A DNA stretch of 64,000 nucleotides from Acinetobacter courvalinii. GTDB lineage: Bacteria > Pseudomonadota > Gammaproteobacteria > Pseudomonadales > Moraxellaceae. The first letter of the stretch is position 1; each line of letters begins with the position of its first letter. The stretch covers positions 1,628,739 through 1,692,738 of the forward strand of contig NZ_BMDA01000001.1 in the NCBI RefSeq assembly GCF_014635545.1, written 5' to 3'. The position numbers and the translations under genes are program-made. Positions 9,512-19,522 of the stretch are shown one piece after another. The notes under the pieces are model-generated. The model searched no databases. It worked only from the letters and a program-made list of their open reading frames with translations, and had not been told where the DNA came from.

Positions 9512-10030
9512 ATGAATCATTTTGAGTTGTTCCAATTACCAGAAGCACTCGATATAGATTTAGCAGCTTTAAAAAAACAGTTTTTAAGTTTGCAACAGCA
9601 ATATCACCCGGATAAAGCCAGCGACAAAGATCAGGCGCTGATCAAGTCAAGCGAAATCAATCAGGCTTATAAAGTATTGTCACTGGTTGATAGTCGTGCT
9701 GCCTATCTGCTCGCCCTGAAAAAACAAGATCATCATCTTGATCAATCCATCAACGATTTTGAGTTTTTGCAATCTGCACTCGAAATGCGCGAGCAACTGG
9801 ATGAAGCGACCTCAACCGAGCAGCTCCGTACTTTAAAAGTTGAAATTCAGCAATGGATTGATAGTTTAGTCCGCGAATTCAAAATCGATTATGCGGATGA
9901 AGACTGGGCTGAGGCACGTGATACTGTTCGTAAGCTACGCTTTTTCCAACGTGTCATGAATGATATTGATAAAGCTGAAGATCGTATGCTGGACGAAGAA
10001 GATAGCTTCGATCTAGACGATGATTTTTAA
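9512..10030 (+). CDS. hscB: J-domain co-chaperone HscB
   Basis: HscB delivers IscU to the Hsp70 HscA and stimulates its ATPase. The 172-residue protein has an N-terminal J domain (about 1-75) with the invariant HPD in [11 protein letters not shown], followed by [19 protein letters not shown]. The C-terminal three-helix domain that binds IscU begins near [15 protein letters not shown]. The extreme C-terminus is unusually acidic ([12 protein letters not shown]). It is in the usual place, upstream of hscA. Confidence 0.95.
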   Translation: MNHFELFQLPEALDIDLAALKKQFLSLQQQYHPDKASDKDQALIKSSEINQAYKVLSLVDSRAAYLLALKKQDHHLDQSINDFEFLQSALEMREQLDEATSTEQLRTLKVEIQQWIDSLVREFKIDYADEDWAEARDTVRKLRFFQRVMNDIDKAEDRMLDEEDSFDLDDDF

Positions 10031-10068
10031 TCCGCTGTTACCGATTATTTTCAAGGGATACCGTACGC

Positions 10069-11928
10069 ATGGCGCTTTTGCAAATTGCTGAACCAGGTCA
10101 ATCTACCGCACCACACGAACATCGTATTGCGATCGGGATCGACTTAGGGACAACCCACTCTTTAGTGGCGACAGTGCTATCGGGAAAACCGAAAGTTCTA
10201 CATGATGACAAAGATCGGGTTCTACTTCCCTCTATTGTTCATTACGCGAAAGATTTGACAACGTTTGGTTATGAAGCCAAACCGTTTATGATGACCGACC
10301 CCAAAAATACAGTTGTTTCAGTGAAACGCTTTATGGGTCGTTCACAGGCTGATATTAAATTCCAGCATCCCTATACCCTTGTTGGCGCAGAAAATGAAAT
10401 GCCAGCATTTGAAACGGCTGCCGGACGTAAAACCCCGGTCGAAATTTCTGCCGAGATCTTAAAACAATTAAAAGATCGCGCTGAAGCCAGCCTGAATAAT
10501 CCTGTCAATGGTGCAGTGATTACCGTTCCTGCTTATTTCGATGAAGCACAACGTCAGGCAACACGTGATGCAGCTCAGCTTGCCGGACTCAATGTTTTAC
10601 GCTTATTGAATGAACCCACTGCTGCTGCGGTGGCATATGGTCTTGATCAAGAGACCAATCTCAGTACAGACCGCAACTATGTGATTTACGACCTCGGCGG
10701 CGGTACGTTTGACGTTTCAATCTTGCGTTTCTCCCAAGGTGTATTTGAAGTCCTTGCTACAGGTGGACATACTGCACTGGGTGGAGATGACCTTGATCGT
10801 TTAATCGTAAAATGGGCTAAAAAACAGCTCAATATCGAAACATTAAGCGATGAGGAATATGCGGTATTTGTTATTGCTGCACGTCAAGCCAAAGAACATT
10901 TAACCGATCACGAATCGGCCGAATTAAAATTACTGGATGATCGCTTAACACTCGACCGCACTACTTTTGAATCGATTATTCAAGTCGCACTCGACAAAAC
11001 CATGAGTGTCTGCAAACGCGTATTACGTGATGCCAAACTTGAACTCGATGATATTGAGCATGTGGTTCTTGTGGGCGGTTCAACACGTTCTTATGCCGTA
11101 CAAAAAGCGGTACGTGAGCTGTTTGAACGTGAACCGTTATGTACCATTAACCCGGATGAAGTGGTTGCAATTGGCGCATCAATTACCGCCAACCAGCTCA
11201 TCGGCAATAGCCAAGATGGTTCATTATTGCTTGATGTGACCCCACTCTCTCTTGGTTTAGAGACCATGGGTGGCTTGGTTGAGCGTCTGGTTTCACGTAA
11301 TACCGCTATTCCGGTTGCACGCCGTCAAGAATTTACCACTTATCAAGATGGCCAAACAGCGATGTTGATCCATGTGGTTCAAGGTGAACGCGATCTGGTT
11401 GAGCATTGCCGTTCCTTAGGTCGTTTTGTGTTACATGGCATTCCACCAATGACTGCGGGTCAAGCACGTATTGAAGTGACATTCCAGGTCGATGCCGATG
11501 GCTTACTCACTGTGTCTGCGAAAGAAACCACCTCTGGTGTGCAAGCGAAAATCGATATCAAACCGTCGTATGGCTTATCCGCTTCAGATACCGAACGTTT
11601 ACTGGTAGAAGGTTTCCAGCATGCGGAGGAAGATAAACAGCTTCGCCACTTGCAAGAAACCAAAGTTGAAGCACAACGTGAGCTAGAAGCCTTAGAGCAA
11701 GCCTTGAAAGCAGATACCGATCTACTTTCTCAGCAACAGGCGCGCGACTTGATTCTTGCCGCTGAAGCGTTGAAAGCTCGTCTTAAAACCGATGAGCTTG
11801 CAGCGATTGAACATGCTGTTCAGCAACTTAAAATTCACAGCGATGCCTTTGCTGCGCTTCGCATGAACCGACATATTGACCATGCCTTAAAAGGTACGAA
11901 ACTTGAAGATTGGTCAAACTCAAACTAA
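10069..11928 (+). CDS. hscA: Fe-S assembly Hsp70 chaperone HscA
   Basis: HscA is the specialised Hsp70 that releases clusters from IscU. The 619-residue protein has Hsp70 nucleotide-binding motifs [13 protein letters not shown] (phosphate 1), [32 protein letters not shown] (phosphate 2) and [14 protein letters not shown]. The substrate-binding part starts near [18 protein letters not shown] helical lid follows at about 510-619. Length matches E. coli HscA (616). Only the isc operon context and the shortened C-terminus, which lacks a DnaK-type acidic tail, separate it from DnaK. Confidence 0.97.
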   Translation: MALLQIAEPGQSTAPHEHRIAIGIDLGTTHSLVATVLSGKPKVLHDDKDRVLLPSIVHYAKDLTTFGYEAKPFMMTDPKNTVVSVKRFMGRSQADIKFQHPYTLVGAENEMPAFETAAGRKTPVEISAEILKQLKDRAEASLNNPVNGAVITVPAYFDEAQRQATRDAAQLAGLNVLRLLNEPTAAAVAYGLDQETNLSTDRNYVIYDLGGGTFDVSILRFSQGVFEVLATGGHTALGGDDLDRLIVKWAKKQLNIETLSDEEYAVFVIAARQAKEHLTDHESAELKLLDDRLTLDRTTFESIIQVALDKTMSVCKRVLRDAKLELDDIEHVVLVGGSTRSYAVQKAVRELFEREPLCTINPDEVVAIGASITANQLIGNSQDGSLLLDVTPLSLGLETMGGLVERLVSRNTAIPVARRQEFTTYQDGQTAMLIHVVQGERDLVEHCRSLGRFVLHGIPPMTAGQARIEVTFQVDADGLLTVSAKETTSGVQAKIDIKPSYGLSASDTERLLVEGFQHAEEDKQLRHLQETKVEAQRELEALEQALKADTDLLSQQQARDLILAAEALKARLKTDELAAIEHAVQQLKIHSDAFAALRMNRHIDHALKGTKLEDWSNSN

Positions 11929-11945
11929 AGGTATAGGTGATCAAT

Positions 11946-12284
11946 ATGCCACGTATTAAAGTTCTTCCTCATGCACAAATTTGCCCTGAAGGTGCAGAAT
12001 TTGAAGTCGAACAAAACGCCAATTTATGCCAGAGTTTATTAAAAAATGGCATTAAAATTGAACATGCTTGTGATATGTCTGCAGCATGCACTACCTGTCA
12101 CGTGGTGGTGCGTAAAGGCTTTGACAGCCTTGAAGAAATGAATGATGTTGAAGCAGACTTGCTTGATCGTGCCTGGGGCTTAGAGCCTGACTCACGTCTG
12201 TCGTGCCAGGTTGAAATTGTGGATGAAGATTTAGAAATCGAGATTCCTAAATACACCATCAACCATGCTTCAGAAAATCATTAA
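11946..12284 (+). CDS. fdx: [2Fe-2S] ferredoxin of the isc operon
   Basis: Fdx donates electrons for cluster formation on IscU. I chose the ATG at 11946 (MPRIKVLPHAQICPEG, 112 residues) because TAGGTG sits eight bases before it. The in-frame GTG at 11937 would begin inside that ribosome site. The four cluster cysteines are seen in CDMSAACTTC (C-x5-C-x2-C) and RLSCQVEIVD, the adrenodoxin-type spacing. The protein is acidic. It is the last isc gene here: no iscX follows, only a terminator. Confidence 0.96.
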   Translation: MPRIKVLPHAQICPEGAEFEVEQNANLCQSLLKNGIKIEHACDMSAACTTCHVVVRKGFDSLEEMNDVEADLLDRAWGLEPDSRLSCQVEIVDEDLEIEIPKYTINHASENH

Positions 12285-12310
12285 GATCAAGTCATGATTC
12301 AAGCAATAGA

Positions 12311-12339
12311 AAAGCTAGAGTAAATCTCTAGCTTTTTTT
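12311..12339. terminator. Terminator after the isc operon
   Basis: AAGCTAGAG and CTCTAGCTT pair around a five-base loop and are followed by a T-run. The hairpin lies between fdx and the convergent flavoprotein gene and can serve both. Confidence 0.87.
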
Positions 12340-12343
12340 ATGA

Positions 12344-13225
12344 TTAAACAAAAATTAAAGAACGATGCGCAGCGACGCCTGCCAGAGTACCATCACCAAC
12401 AGCAAGTGATACCGAACCACCCAAGCGCGCCACATCACCACAGGCAAAAATTCCTGCAACCGAAGTTTCCTTCATGGCATTGGTTTTAATCACCTCACCC
12501 ATGGCACTCTGTTCCATCTCACAGCCCAGCTTAAAAATCCAGTCCTGAGCAATACTACATTTGGTCGTTGCAAAAATGCCCTCTAGCTGAATAACAGCGC
12601 CATCTGCAAGCAAGACATCGCTTTGCCCTATAATTTTCTGAATCAGTCGCTGCTCGATTACAACGCCACGCGCCTTTAATTGCTCAAGCAATTCATCAGC
12701 CAACGGATAGTCGTTTATAAACAGAGTGGTTTCGCCCCAGTCTGGGAGCATCATTGCCAAATGAGCAGCATGTTCTGAGCTGGTAATAATGCCAATTTTA
12801 CCTTGATTCAACTCATAACCATGACAATAAGGACAATGGAAGACTGACTTGCCCCAGCGTTCCGTCAAACCTGCAATATCAGGCAATTGATCGCTAATGC
12901 CAGCAGCAATGATTAGACGCTTGGCCGTAATTGAATGTGTTGCATCAATACCTACCACAAAACCCTCTTCAATTTTTTCTACGCGCTCTACACTGCCATT
13001 CTGCCAATCCACAGTTTCATAAGCCAAAACTTGCTGCTTTGCGATTTGCGCAATTTCACTTGCCTGCGTCCCATCCTGAGTCAGAAAACCATGGGAATAC
13101 TCGGCAAAGCGATTTCTGCGCTTTCCAGCATCAATAATCAACACTTTTCTGCGCGCTCTCGCCAATGGCATTGCCGCAGCCAAACCTGCATAACTTCCAC
13201 CAATAATCGCAACATCATATTGCAT
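12344..13225 (-). CDS. Thioredoxin-reductase-like NAD(P)/FAD-dependent oxidoreductase
   Basis: This small pyridine-nucleotide disulfide oxidoreductase is about 293 residues from the chosen start MQYDVAIIGGSYAG. AGGTGG lies eight bases before that ATG and overlaps an alternative GTG at 13237. Features are the FAD Rossmann motif GGSYAGLAAA, a redox-active CPYC in FHCPYCHGYE (about 133-136), and the C-terminal FAD motif GIFACGDVA. The NADPH-domain glycine pattern is weak. The CPYCHGYE motif is typical of TrxB-like proteins that are not the housekeeping enzyme. It is divergent from an Rrf2-type regulator with shared operators, so it is probably redox- or stress-induced. The substrate is unknown. 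Confidence 0.85.
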   Translation of the reverse strand: MQYDVAIIGGSYAGLAAAMPLARARRKVLIIDAGKRRNRFAEYSHGFLTQDGTQASEIAQIAKQQVLAYETVDWQNGSVERVEKIEEGFVVGIDATHSITAKRLIIAAGISDQLPDIAGLTERWGKSVFHCPYCHGYELNQGKIGIITSSEHAAHLAMMLPDWGETTLFINDYPLADELLEQLKARGVVIEQRLIQKIIGQSDVLLADGAVIQLEGIFATTKCSIAQDWIFKLGCEMEQSAMGEVIKTNAMKETSVAGIFACGDVARLGGSVSLAVGDGTLAGVAAHRSLIFV

Positions 13226-13243
13226 AGGATTCACCACCTATAT

Positions 13244-13260
13244 GTAACTTTTAAAGTTAC
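13244..13260. promoter_or_regulatory. 17-bp palindromic operator 1
   Basis: GTAACTTTTAAAGTTAC is a perfect palindrome with eight-base arms around a central T. It lies just upstream of the flavoprotein ribosome site and is a probable binding site of the divergent Rrf2-family regulator. Confidence 0.72.
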
Positions 13261-13283
13261 GTTAATACTTTTTATTTTAATTT

Positions 13284-13300
13284 GCAACTTTTGATGTTAC
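13284..13300. promoter_or_regulatory. 17-bp operator 2
   Basis: GCAACTTTTGATGTTAC matches operator 1 at 14 of 17 positions and lies exactly 40 bases from it, about four helical turns. It is on the regulator side of the divergent promoter region. Confidence 0.65.
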
Positions 13301-13337
13301 ATTTAAATCATTCGCTTATTTCGTTTGGATTGATTAG

Positions 13338-13793
13338 ATGCGTACTGACAGTAAACTCTCCCGAATGCTGCATGTGCTTTTACATATGGCCAGACAACAG
13401 AAGACTTTTACCTCTGAAGAAATTGCGCAAATGCTATCAACCAACCCTGTGGTGGTCAGACGGACCATGTCAGGTTTAAAAAAAGCAGGATTTGTCCACT
13501 CAGAAAAAGGCGCTGGTGGTGGTTGGCAGCTAACCGGAGATTTAGAAAAAATTACCTTGTGGGATATTTATCAAGCTGTGGGTGAACCCACTATTTTTGC
13601 AATCGGTAATGAAAGAGAGGATCCAGAGTGCTTAGTTGAGCGTGTGGTAAACGCCGCTTTAGATCAGGCCATTCAGGATGCACAGTACATTTTAACCCGA
13701 CAGCTAAAATCCACGACGCTGGCAGCGCTGGCTTTAGAATTTGATCATTTATATGCGATGCATGAACATCAGAATAGCCATACTCAACATTGA
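13338..13793 (+). CDS. Rrf2-family transcriptional regulator
   Basis: The 151-residue protein has the Rrf2 winged-helix pattern: MRTDSKLSRMLHVLLHMA, then TSEEIAQMLSTNPVVVRRTMSGLKKAGFV, then the wing KGAGGGWQLT. It lacks the three-cysteine cluster motif of IscR and keeps a single Cys (EDPECLVERV, about 101). That is the layout of the YwnA/SaiR-like branch, which senses thiol modification or other signals without an Fe-S cluster. It is transcribed away from the thioredoxin-reductase-like gene and most likely represses it and itself through the 17-bp operators. Confidence 0.85.
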   Translation: MRTDSKLSRMLHVLLHMARQQKTFTSEEIAQMLSTNPVVVRRTMSGLKKAGFVHSEKGAGGGWQLTGDLEKITLWDIYQAVGEPTIFAIGNEREDPECLVERVVNAALDQAIQDAQYILTRQLKSTTLAALALEFDHLYAMHEHQNSHTQH

Positions 13794-13805
13794 GTATTGA
13801 ATTGT

Positions 13806-15242
13806 CTATCTCACTTCATCATCTAAAGTGAGTTTAGGAATACCCTGCGCATTGGTAATTTTTTGCTGGGTTTTGATACGCTGCACCATGTTTTCCAGAA
13901 TCTCGACCAGTTCTGGATATTCATAGTTTTGCACTTCTTCCAGATTGAGCACCAAATGGAAGCCTTTATAATCAAAATCAAACCATTGTTGCGTATCAGA
14001 CTTTTTGCCAGTGAATTTTTCCATCACCTGCCAGGTTTTCACTGGACCTTGAATGCCTTTTAAATAGATCGGCACTTTTGGCACACATAAAAACTCGTTT
14101 TTAATCAGTTGATGGGTGTCATCGGCAATGAGGATTTCATCCACCTCAGCAGCAGACTGCAAACGTGCAGCCAAATTCACATCACGCCCGACAATGGTAT
14201 AGGCCATACGATGTGAAGCGCCATAGTTGCCAACGTGGCAATAACCGGTACTGATCCCCATGCGGATGTGCAAGGCTGGATAGCCCATTTTCTTCCAGCG
14301 TTCACGTAACAATTTCATTTGTTGACGCATCGCAATTGCCATTTCCACACAAGATTTTGCATCTTGTTCAACGCCTTGTGAGTTGGGATCACCAAAGAAA
14401 ATAAGAATCGCATCGCCCATAAACTTATCGACGGTTGCTTCATATTGCTTGGCAATCTCGGTCATATGACTCAGATAGTCGTTCAGCAAGAAGGCTAAAT
14501 CGTCCGGGATCAGGGTTTCTGAAAGTTCCGTGAAACCTTGAATATCAGAGAAAAAGATCGTGAGCTTTTTACGCTTATATTCAATTTTCGCTTCCGCCTC
14601 GCCGCGCATGATCGACTGCCACAATTGCAAGGGTGCATAGCGACTGAGCTGATTGGCAAAAGCAATATAGCGAGTCATCTGATTATGGTAATGCTGGCGT
14701 TGCTGCCCGAGAATATTCAGGCGACGGTGCTGGTAATAGTTACCGATCACGATAAACATCATCAAGCCAAGCAGACTCACGACAGTCAGTTCAGGATTGG
14801 TCGGTTCAAAATACTCTTCAGTCCCAAAAATGACATAGGTACTAAAATAAAAAGTCATTACCCCAATCAAACCGATCAGACATGAGACGGGCAAGGAAAT
14901 CTTATTGTTCAGCCCTACATAGAGCAATGCAAACAAGATGGTAAATGTTGGAACCAGACTTAGATGTAATGCAGCAAGAACCAGCGCAATAAGGATGGCT
15001 TCATTGGCAAATAGAACGTTTTTTTCTATTTTTTTATCAAATTTATATTGCAGCCATTTTTCCAAACGCGGGCAAAACAGAAAATAGGCCAATAATAATG
15101 GAAGGAGATAGAGTTGGTAGCTAGCACTGGTAGAGGTAAATGTATAAATTACCAGAATCAGTGACAGAATCGAGTATCCCATCAAACGATGGAAATAAGC
15201 GAACTGTCTAGGTTCTTTATCAATTAACCTATCTAGTGGCAC
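13806..15242 (-). CDS. Membrane-bound class III adenylate cyclase (CyaB-like)
   Basis: The 478-residue protein has about six membrane helices in residues 20-185, resembling the MASE2 sensor of Pseudomonas CyaB. The C-terminal class III cyclase domain starts near 220. Catalytic elements are the metal Asp in FFSDIQGFTELSETL (about 230), DKFMGDAILIFFGD with the substrate-selecting Lys and second metal Asp (about 270-280), and the transition-state Asn and Arg in VGRDVNLAARLQ (about 350). The Lys in DKFMGD favours ATP over GTP. It would couple a membrane signal to cAMP, which acts through a Vfr/CRP-type regulator not present in this window. It is convergent with the Rrf2 gene. Confidence 0.86.
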   Translation of the reverse strand: MPLDRLIDKEPRQFAYFHRLMGYSILSLILVIYTFTSTSASYQLYLLPLLLAYFLFCPRLEKWLQYKFDKKIEKNVLFANEAILIALVLAALHLSLVPTFTILFALLYVGLNNKISLPVSCLIGLIGVMTFYFSTYVIFGTEEYFEPTNPELTVVSLLGLMMFIVIGNYYQHRRLNILGQQRQHYHNQMTRYIAFANQLSRYAPLQLWQSIMRGEAEAKIEYKRKKLTIFFSDIQGFTELSETLIPDDLAFLLNDYLSHMTEIAKQYEATVDKFMGDAILIFFGDPNSQGVEQDAKSCVEMAIAMRQQMKLLRERWKKMGYPALHIRMGISTGYCHVGNYGASHRMAYTIVGRDVNLAARLQSAAEVDEILIADDTHQLIKNEFLCVPKVPIYLKGIQGPVKTWQVMEKFTGKKSDTQQWFDFDYKGFHLVLNLEEVQNYEYPELVEILENMVQRIKTQQKITNAQGIPKLTLDDEVR

Positions 15243-15292
15243 TCTGTCCTCCTTTCTTATTATAGAATACTGTTTTTATTCTATTTTCTGGA

Positions 15293-15727
15293 TCAGTCCA
15301 TACGCCAGTCAAACGGCATATCACCCTGACCACGTAACGCAAGCATCAGTGTTTGACGCATGTGCGCGAGTACATCGTTACTATAAGGTACTGCTGGTGT
15401 GCCCCAGACAGGTTTCGGCCATGCCACATCGTTTTGATAACGCACCACATGATGAAAATGAAGCTGAGGAACAACGTTCCCTAATGCCGCAACATTCATC
15501 TTGTCTGCACGGAACACACGTGAAAGCTGGCTTGATAACCAACTTGATTCACGTAGAAATTGTTCTTGGTCTGCCTGGCTGAGTTCATATAATTCTGTAA
15601 CACCTGGTACACGCGGTACAAGGATCAGCCAAGGAAATTGCATATCATTCATTAAACGACATGTTGAAAGCGGAAAGTCGCCTACAAAAAATGTATCTTG
15701 AGCAAGTTGTGGATGCAAACTAAACAT
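15293..15727 (-). CDS. HIT-family nucleotide hydrolase/transferase
   Basis: The 144-residue protein has the histidine-triad active-site segment NVVPQLHFHHVVRY (about 85-98). The first His of the triad is replaced by Gln (Q-L-H-F-H-H-V), a variant common among proteobacterial HIT proteins, while the catalytic His is kept. LPS-like N-terminal elements of HIT proteins are also present (CRLMNDMQFPWLILVPRVPGV). It probably cleaves an AMP-containing dinucleotide or adenylylated small molecule; the substrate is unknown. It lies 50 bases downstream of the cyclase start on the same strand and may be co-transcribed ahead of it. Confidence 0.83.
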   Translation of the reverse strand: MFSLHPQLAQDTFFVGDFPLSTCRLMNDMQFPWLILVPRVPGVTELYELSQADQEQFLRESSWLSSQLSRVFRADKMNVAALGNVVPQLHFHHVVRYQNDVAWPKPVWGTPAVPYSNDVLAHMRQTLMLALRGQGDMPFDWRMD

Positions 15728-15925
15728 ATCTTTATAAATGATGCAGAATAATGATGATCAATACTATCACATCAGTTTTGATGTGAATATTCTTAGTCAC
15801 CCGTTTGATTACAAATAACAATGATTTTCCTCATTTATTGCAGCAACATCTGACCAAAAACATGTCGCGATCTTGCAAACAACCAAACTTGCTCATTTAA
15901 CACTCAATGATCATTTTTCAAGATA

Positions 15926-18900
15926 CTAATTCAACTCGCTCACCAGCTTGTTGAGCAGATCAATAATGAACTGGATTCGCTTGTCATACTCAGCCAGTTG
16001 CACCATGACTTTCAAGCGTTGCCCGCCTTCCATCCGGTAATACGTCGGCTGCTTCTGCATCAGTTGAATGATACTGATCGCCTGCACAGGTGTGTCTGGA
16101 GAAAACTCGATATAACCGCCATTGCTGTTGATATCAATCTTGGTAATGCCCAGTTGTTCTGCCTTTAAACGCAACTGGTGTACGCTAAATAGCTGTTTCA
16201 CCGGTTGTGGCGGAATCCCAAAACGGTCAATCAGCTCCATACGGATGTTATCGAGCTTTTCCTGACTATCGGTATTACTGATGCGCTTATAGAACAACAG
16301 GCGCTGATGTACGTCCCCAAGATAGTCATCAGGAATCAACGCCGGCATATGTAAGTTAATTTCAGCCGTTAATGACAGCGGGGCATCAAAGTTTGGTGTT
16401 TTACCCTTCTGGATTGCTTTGGTCGCTTTCTCAAGCATTTCCATATACAGGCTATAACCGATAGCCTGCATTGAACCGCTTTGCTGCTCACCGAGCAACT
16501 CACCCGCGCCTCGAATTTCCAGATCTTCGGTTGCCAGCATAAAGCCCGCACCCAGCGTTGAAGCACGTTGAATGGCATCCAGACGTTTCTCTGCATCCCC
16601 TTTCAGATGCTTGATAGAAGGCACCAACAAATAGGCATAAGCTTGATGATGTGAACGACCAACACGACCACGTAACTGGTGTAATTGTGCGAGGCCGAGC
16701 TTATCTGCACGTTCGATAATAATGGTATTGGCATTCGGTACATCAATACCGGTCTCGATAATGGTCGAGCACACCAATACATTATATTCCTTATGGTAGA
16801 ACTGCTGCATCACCTGCTCAAGTTCACGTTCACGCATTTGTCCATGCGCCACCGCAACACGTGCTTCAGGCACCAGATGACGGATATTTTCGGCTGTCCG
16901 TTCGATGGTATCCACTTCATTATGCAGGAAGTACACCTGCCCACCGCGTAACAATTCACGCAGAATTGCCTCTTTCACCGAATCATCGGTATGCTCCTGA
17001 ACAAAGGTTTTCACCGCTAAACGACGTGCTGGCGGCGTGGCAATAATCGAGAGATCACGCATGCCAGAGAAAGCCATATTCAAGGTACGCGGAATTGGTG
17101 TCGCTGTCAGCGTTAGCATATCCACATCGGCACGTAGCGCCTTGATCCGTTCTTTGTCACGCACACCAAAACGATGCTCTTCGTCCACAATCATCAGGCC
17201 AAGATTCTTAAATTGCACGTTTTCTTGCAGGATTTTATGTGTGCCGACCACGATATCGACCTTACCGTCGGCCAAATCTTCAATGATTTTTAAATGGGCT
17301 TTGTTACTACCAAATCGAGAAAGTACCTCGATGCGCACGGCCGTATCGGCAAAACGGTCTTTAAAGGATTCATAATGCTGTTGTGCCAGCAAGGTGGTTG
17401 GCACCAATACCGCCACCTGTTTATTGTTCTGTACCGCCACAAATGCTGCACGCATCGCCACTTCGGTCTTACCAAAACCAACATCACCACAGACCAGACG
17501 ATCCATCGGTTTGGCCAGCTGCATATCATGAATAGTCGCTTCAATGGCATTGGCCTGATCGAGCGTTTCCTCATAAGCAAAGCCGCTGGCAAATTGCATA
17601 TAGCCAGTATGGTCCAGCTCAAAAGCAAAACCGGGTTTGGACTGACGACGCGCCTGAATGTGCAGTAGTTCAGCCGCCACATCATGAATCTGCTCCAAAG
17701 CCTTACGTTTCGCTTTGCTCCAGGTATCTGTACCCAGCTTATGCAACGGGGCCAGATCAGGGTCCCCGCCACTATAACGGCTGATCAGATGTAAATTAGT
17801 GACAGGAACATACACTTTTGCGCCATCAGCATAATCCAGCTGTAAAAACTCATGATCCTGCTCATCAATTTCCAGCGTCACCAAGCCCGCATAACGTCCG
17901 ACCCCATGATCAATATGTACTACAGGCGCGCCAATGCTGAGCTCGGTTAAACTACGAATTAAAAATTCTTCTGAAACTTCCTGCTGACGCTTACGACGGC
18001 GCTGCACCACCCGATGTTCATACAGTTGATTTTCTGAAATGACCGATAACTGCTCTGTAAGCAACAAACCACGATCTAAAGGGGCACTGGTAATGGCGAC
18101 CGTTAATTTATCTTTCTGAAACTGGGCAAAACTCTCTACATTCTGAATTTCGCCCAACACAGAACGTAGCGCATCTTTTAAGGTTTCACGTCGACCCGCA
18201 CTTTCTGCCACCAATAGCACAGGATGTTTAGCCTGATCGATATACTGTTTAACTGCGTCGAAAGGTTGTGGCTTTTTCGGATCAACGGGCAATTTTGGCG
18301 GTTGCTCAGCAGCCAGATTTAATACACCTGCTTTTGCTTCAAATGCATCTGCTGAGGCTATAATTCTTGGGAACTGATTGAGTGCCTGCAATACATGATT
18401 CGGCATCAAGAACAGTTCTTCAGGCGGCAGAATCGGTTGGTCAATATTATGGCGACGGTCTTCATAGCGACGCATCACTTCTTTCCAGAAATTGATTAAT
18501 TCATCTTCAATTTCATTATTTGTAATGACAACGCAATGCTTTGGTAAGTATGTCGTGAACATACTTTGCGCTTCCATCACCTTTTTATCAAAGAATAATG
18601 GCAGGTAAAACTCTAATCCAGGGGTCGAAATACCTTCAAGTACATCCTGATAAATTGGATTTTTCTTTGGATTTACCGTTGGGAAACTTTCCGCATAACG
18701 GTCTCTGAAAATAGAACGTCCTTGTTTTAAAGGAAATTCTTTCGCAGGTAACACCGTGAAGTTTTTTAATGATTCTGTAGTACGTTGTGTTTCTGGATCA
18801 AAGAATTTTAAGCTTTCAATTTCATCATCAAATAAGTCAATCCGAATCGGCTGATCTTGTCCAGAAGCAAAAATATCCATGATACTACCGCGAACAGCAA

Positions 18901-19396
18901 ACTCGCCGTGATCATATACCGTATCCACCAGACGATAACCCGCTTGCACCAACTGCTTTTTTTGTACTTCTAAATCGAGCTTTTGCCCAACCTTAATATC
19001 AAAGTGTTCACCCACCACCCATGAATATGGCGCTACACGCTGGGCCAAGGTACTGGCCGAAATCAGTAGAATGCCCTTTTGCGGCATATGCGACAAAATC
19101 GCTAGACGCTCAGATACAATATCCTGATGCGGAGATAAACGGTCATACGGCAAAATTTCCCAATCCGGAAATATCGTCGGCTTAATCCCATAAAACTCGA
19201 GTTCACTTTCCAGTTGGGCCAGATGCTGATTATTTCGAGCCACAATCACATAGAGATTGGAGCTTTGAGTTGCGATTTCTTTGAATAATAATGCAGCCGA
19301 TGATCCCAGCAAGGAACCGATCCAGCGTTTCTCGCCCGCTTTAAATTGTTGTAGGTTTAATTGAGAGATTTCTTGTTGGAACATAGAGAAAATCAT
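15926..19396 (-). CDS. mfd: Transcription-repair coupling factor Mfd
   Basis: Mfd removes RNA polymerase stalled at lesions and recruits UvrA. The 1156-residue protein (E. coli 1148) has the UvrB-like N-terminal module (YGIKPTIFPDWEILPYDRLSPH), the RNA-polymerase-interacting domain near 480-545 (GAPVVHIDHGVGRYAGL), and a RecG-type translocase. The translocase shows Walker A GDVGFGKTEVAMRAAF (about 635-650), the DEEH box IVDEEHRFGV, TATPIPRTL, and the motif VI region QLRGRVGRS. The C-terminal regulatory domain is complete. An alternative start at MFQQEISQL (19384) is possible. It is a single-gene unit. Confidence 0.98.
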   Translation of the reverse strand: MIFSMFQQEISQLNLQQFKAGEKRWIGSLLGSSAALLFKEIATQSSNLYVIVARNNQHLAQLESELEFYGIKPTIFPDWEILPYDRLSPHQDIVSERLAILSHMPQKGILLISASTLAQRVAPYSWVVGEHFDIKVGQKLDLEVQKKQLVQAGYRLVDTVYDHGEFAVRGSIMDIFASGQDQPIRIDLFDDEIESLKFFDPETQRTTESLKNFTVLPAKEFPLKQGRSIFRDRYAESFPTVNPKKNPIYQDVLEGISTPGLEFYLPLFFDKKVMEAQSMFTTYLPKHCVVITNNEIEDELINFWKEVMRRYEDRRHNIDQPILPPEELFLMPNHVLQALNQFPRIIASADAFEAKAGVLNLAAEQPPKLPVDPKKPQPFDAVKQYIDQAKHPVLLVAESAGRRETLKDALRSVLGEIQNVESFAQFQKDKLTVAITSAPLDRGLLLTEQLSVISENQLYEHRVVQRRRKRQQEVSEEFLIRSLTELSIGAPVVHIDHGVGRYAGLVTLEIDEQDHEFLQLDYADGAKVYVPVTNLHLISRYSGGDPDLAPLHKLGTDTWSKAKRKALEQIHDVAAELLHIQARRQSKPGFAFELDHTGYMQFASGFAYEETLDQANAIEATIHDMQLAKPMDRLVCGDVGFGKTEVAMRAAFVAVQNNKQVAVLVPTTLLAQQHYESFKDRFADTAVRIEVLSRFGSNKAHLKIIEDLADGKVDIVVGTHKILQENVQFKNLGLMIVDEEHRFGVRDKERIKALRADVDMLTLTATPIPRTLNMAFSGMRDLSIIATPPARRLAVKTFVQEHTDDSVKEAILRELLRGGQVYFLHNEVDTIERTAENIRHLVPEARVAVAHGQMRERELEQVMQQFYHKEYNVLVCSTIIETGIDVPNANTIIIERADKLGLAQLHQLRGRVGRSHHQAYAYLLVPSIKHLKGDAEKRLDAIQRASTLGAGFMLATEDLEIRGAGELLGEQQSGSMQAIGYSLYMEMLEKATKAIQKGKTPNFDAPLSLTAEINLHMPALIPDDYLGDVHQRLLFYKRISNTDSQEKLDNIRMELIDRFGIPPQPVKQLFSVHQLRLKAEQLGITKIDINSNGGYIEFSPDTPVQAISIIQLMQKQPTYYRMEGGQRLKVMVQLAEYDKRIQFIIDLLNKLVSELN

Positions 19397-19522
19397 GCAA
19401 TCTAAAAAGATAAGTCCCCTATTTTAGCATGATGTTTTTTGTGAATAGGAATTTTTTGGCTGATCCTGAATGCAAAATTATCTTTATAAAAGATCACATC
19501 GATTTTCAAGAAAGTAGCGATG

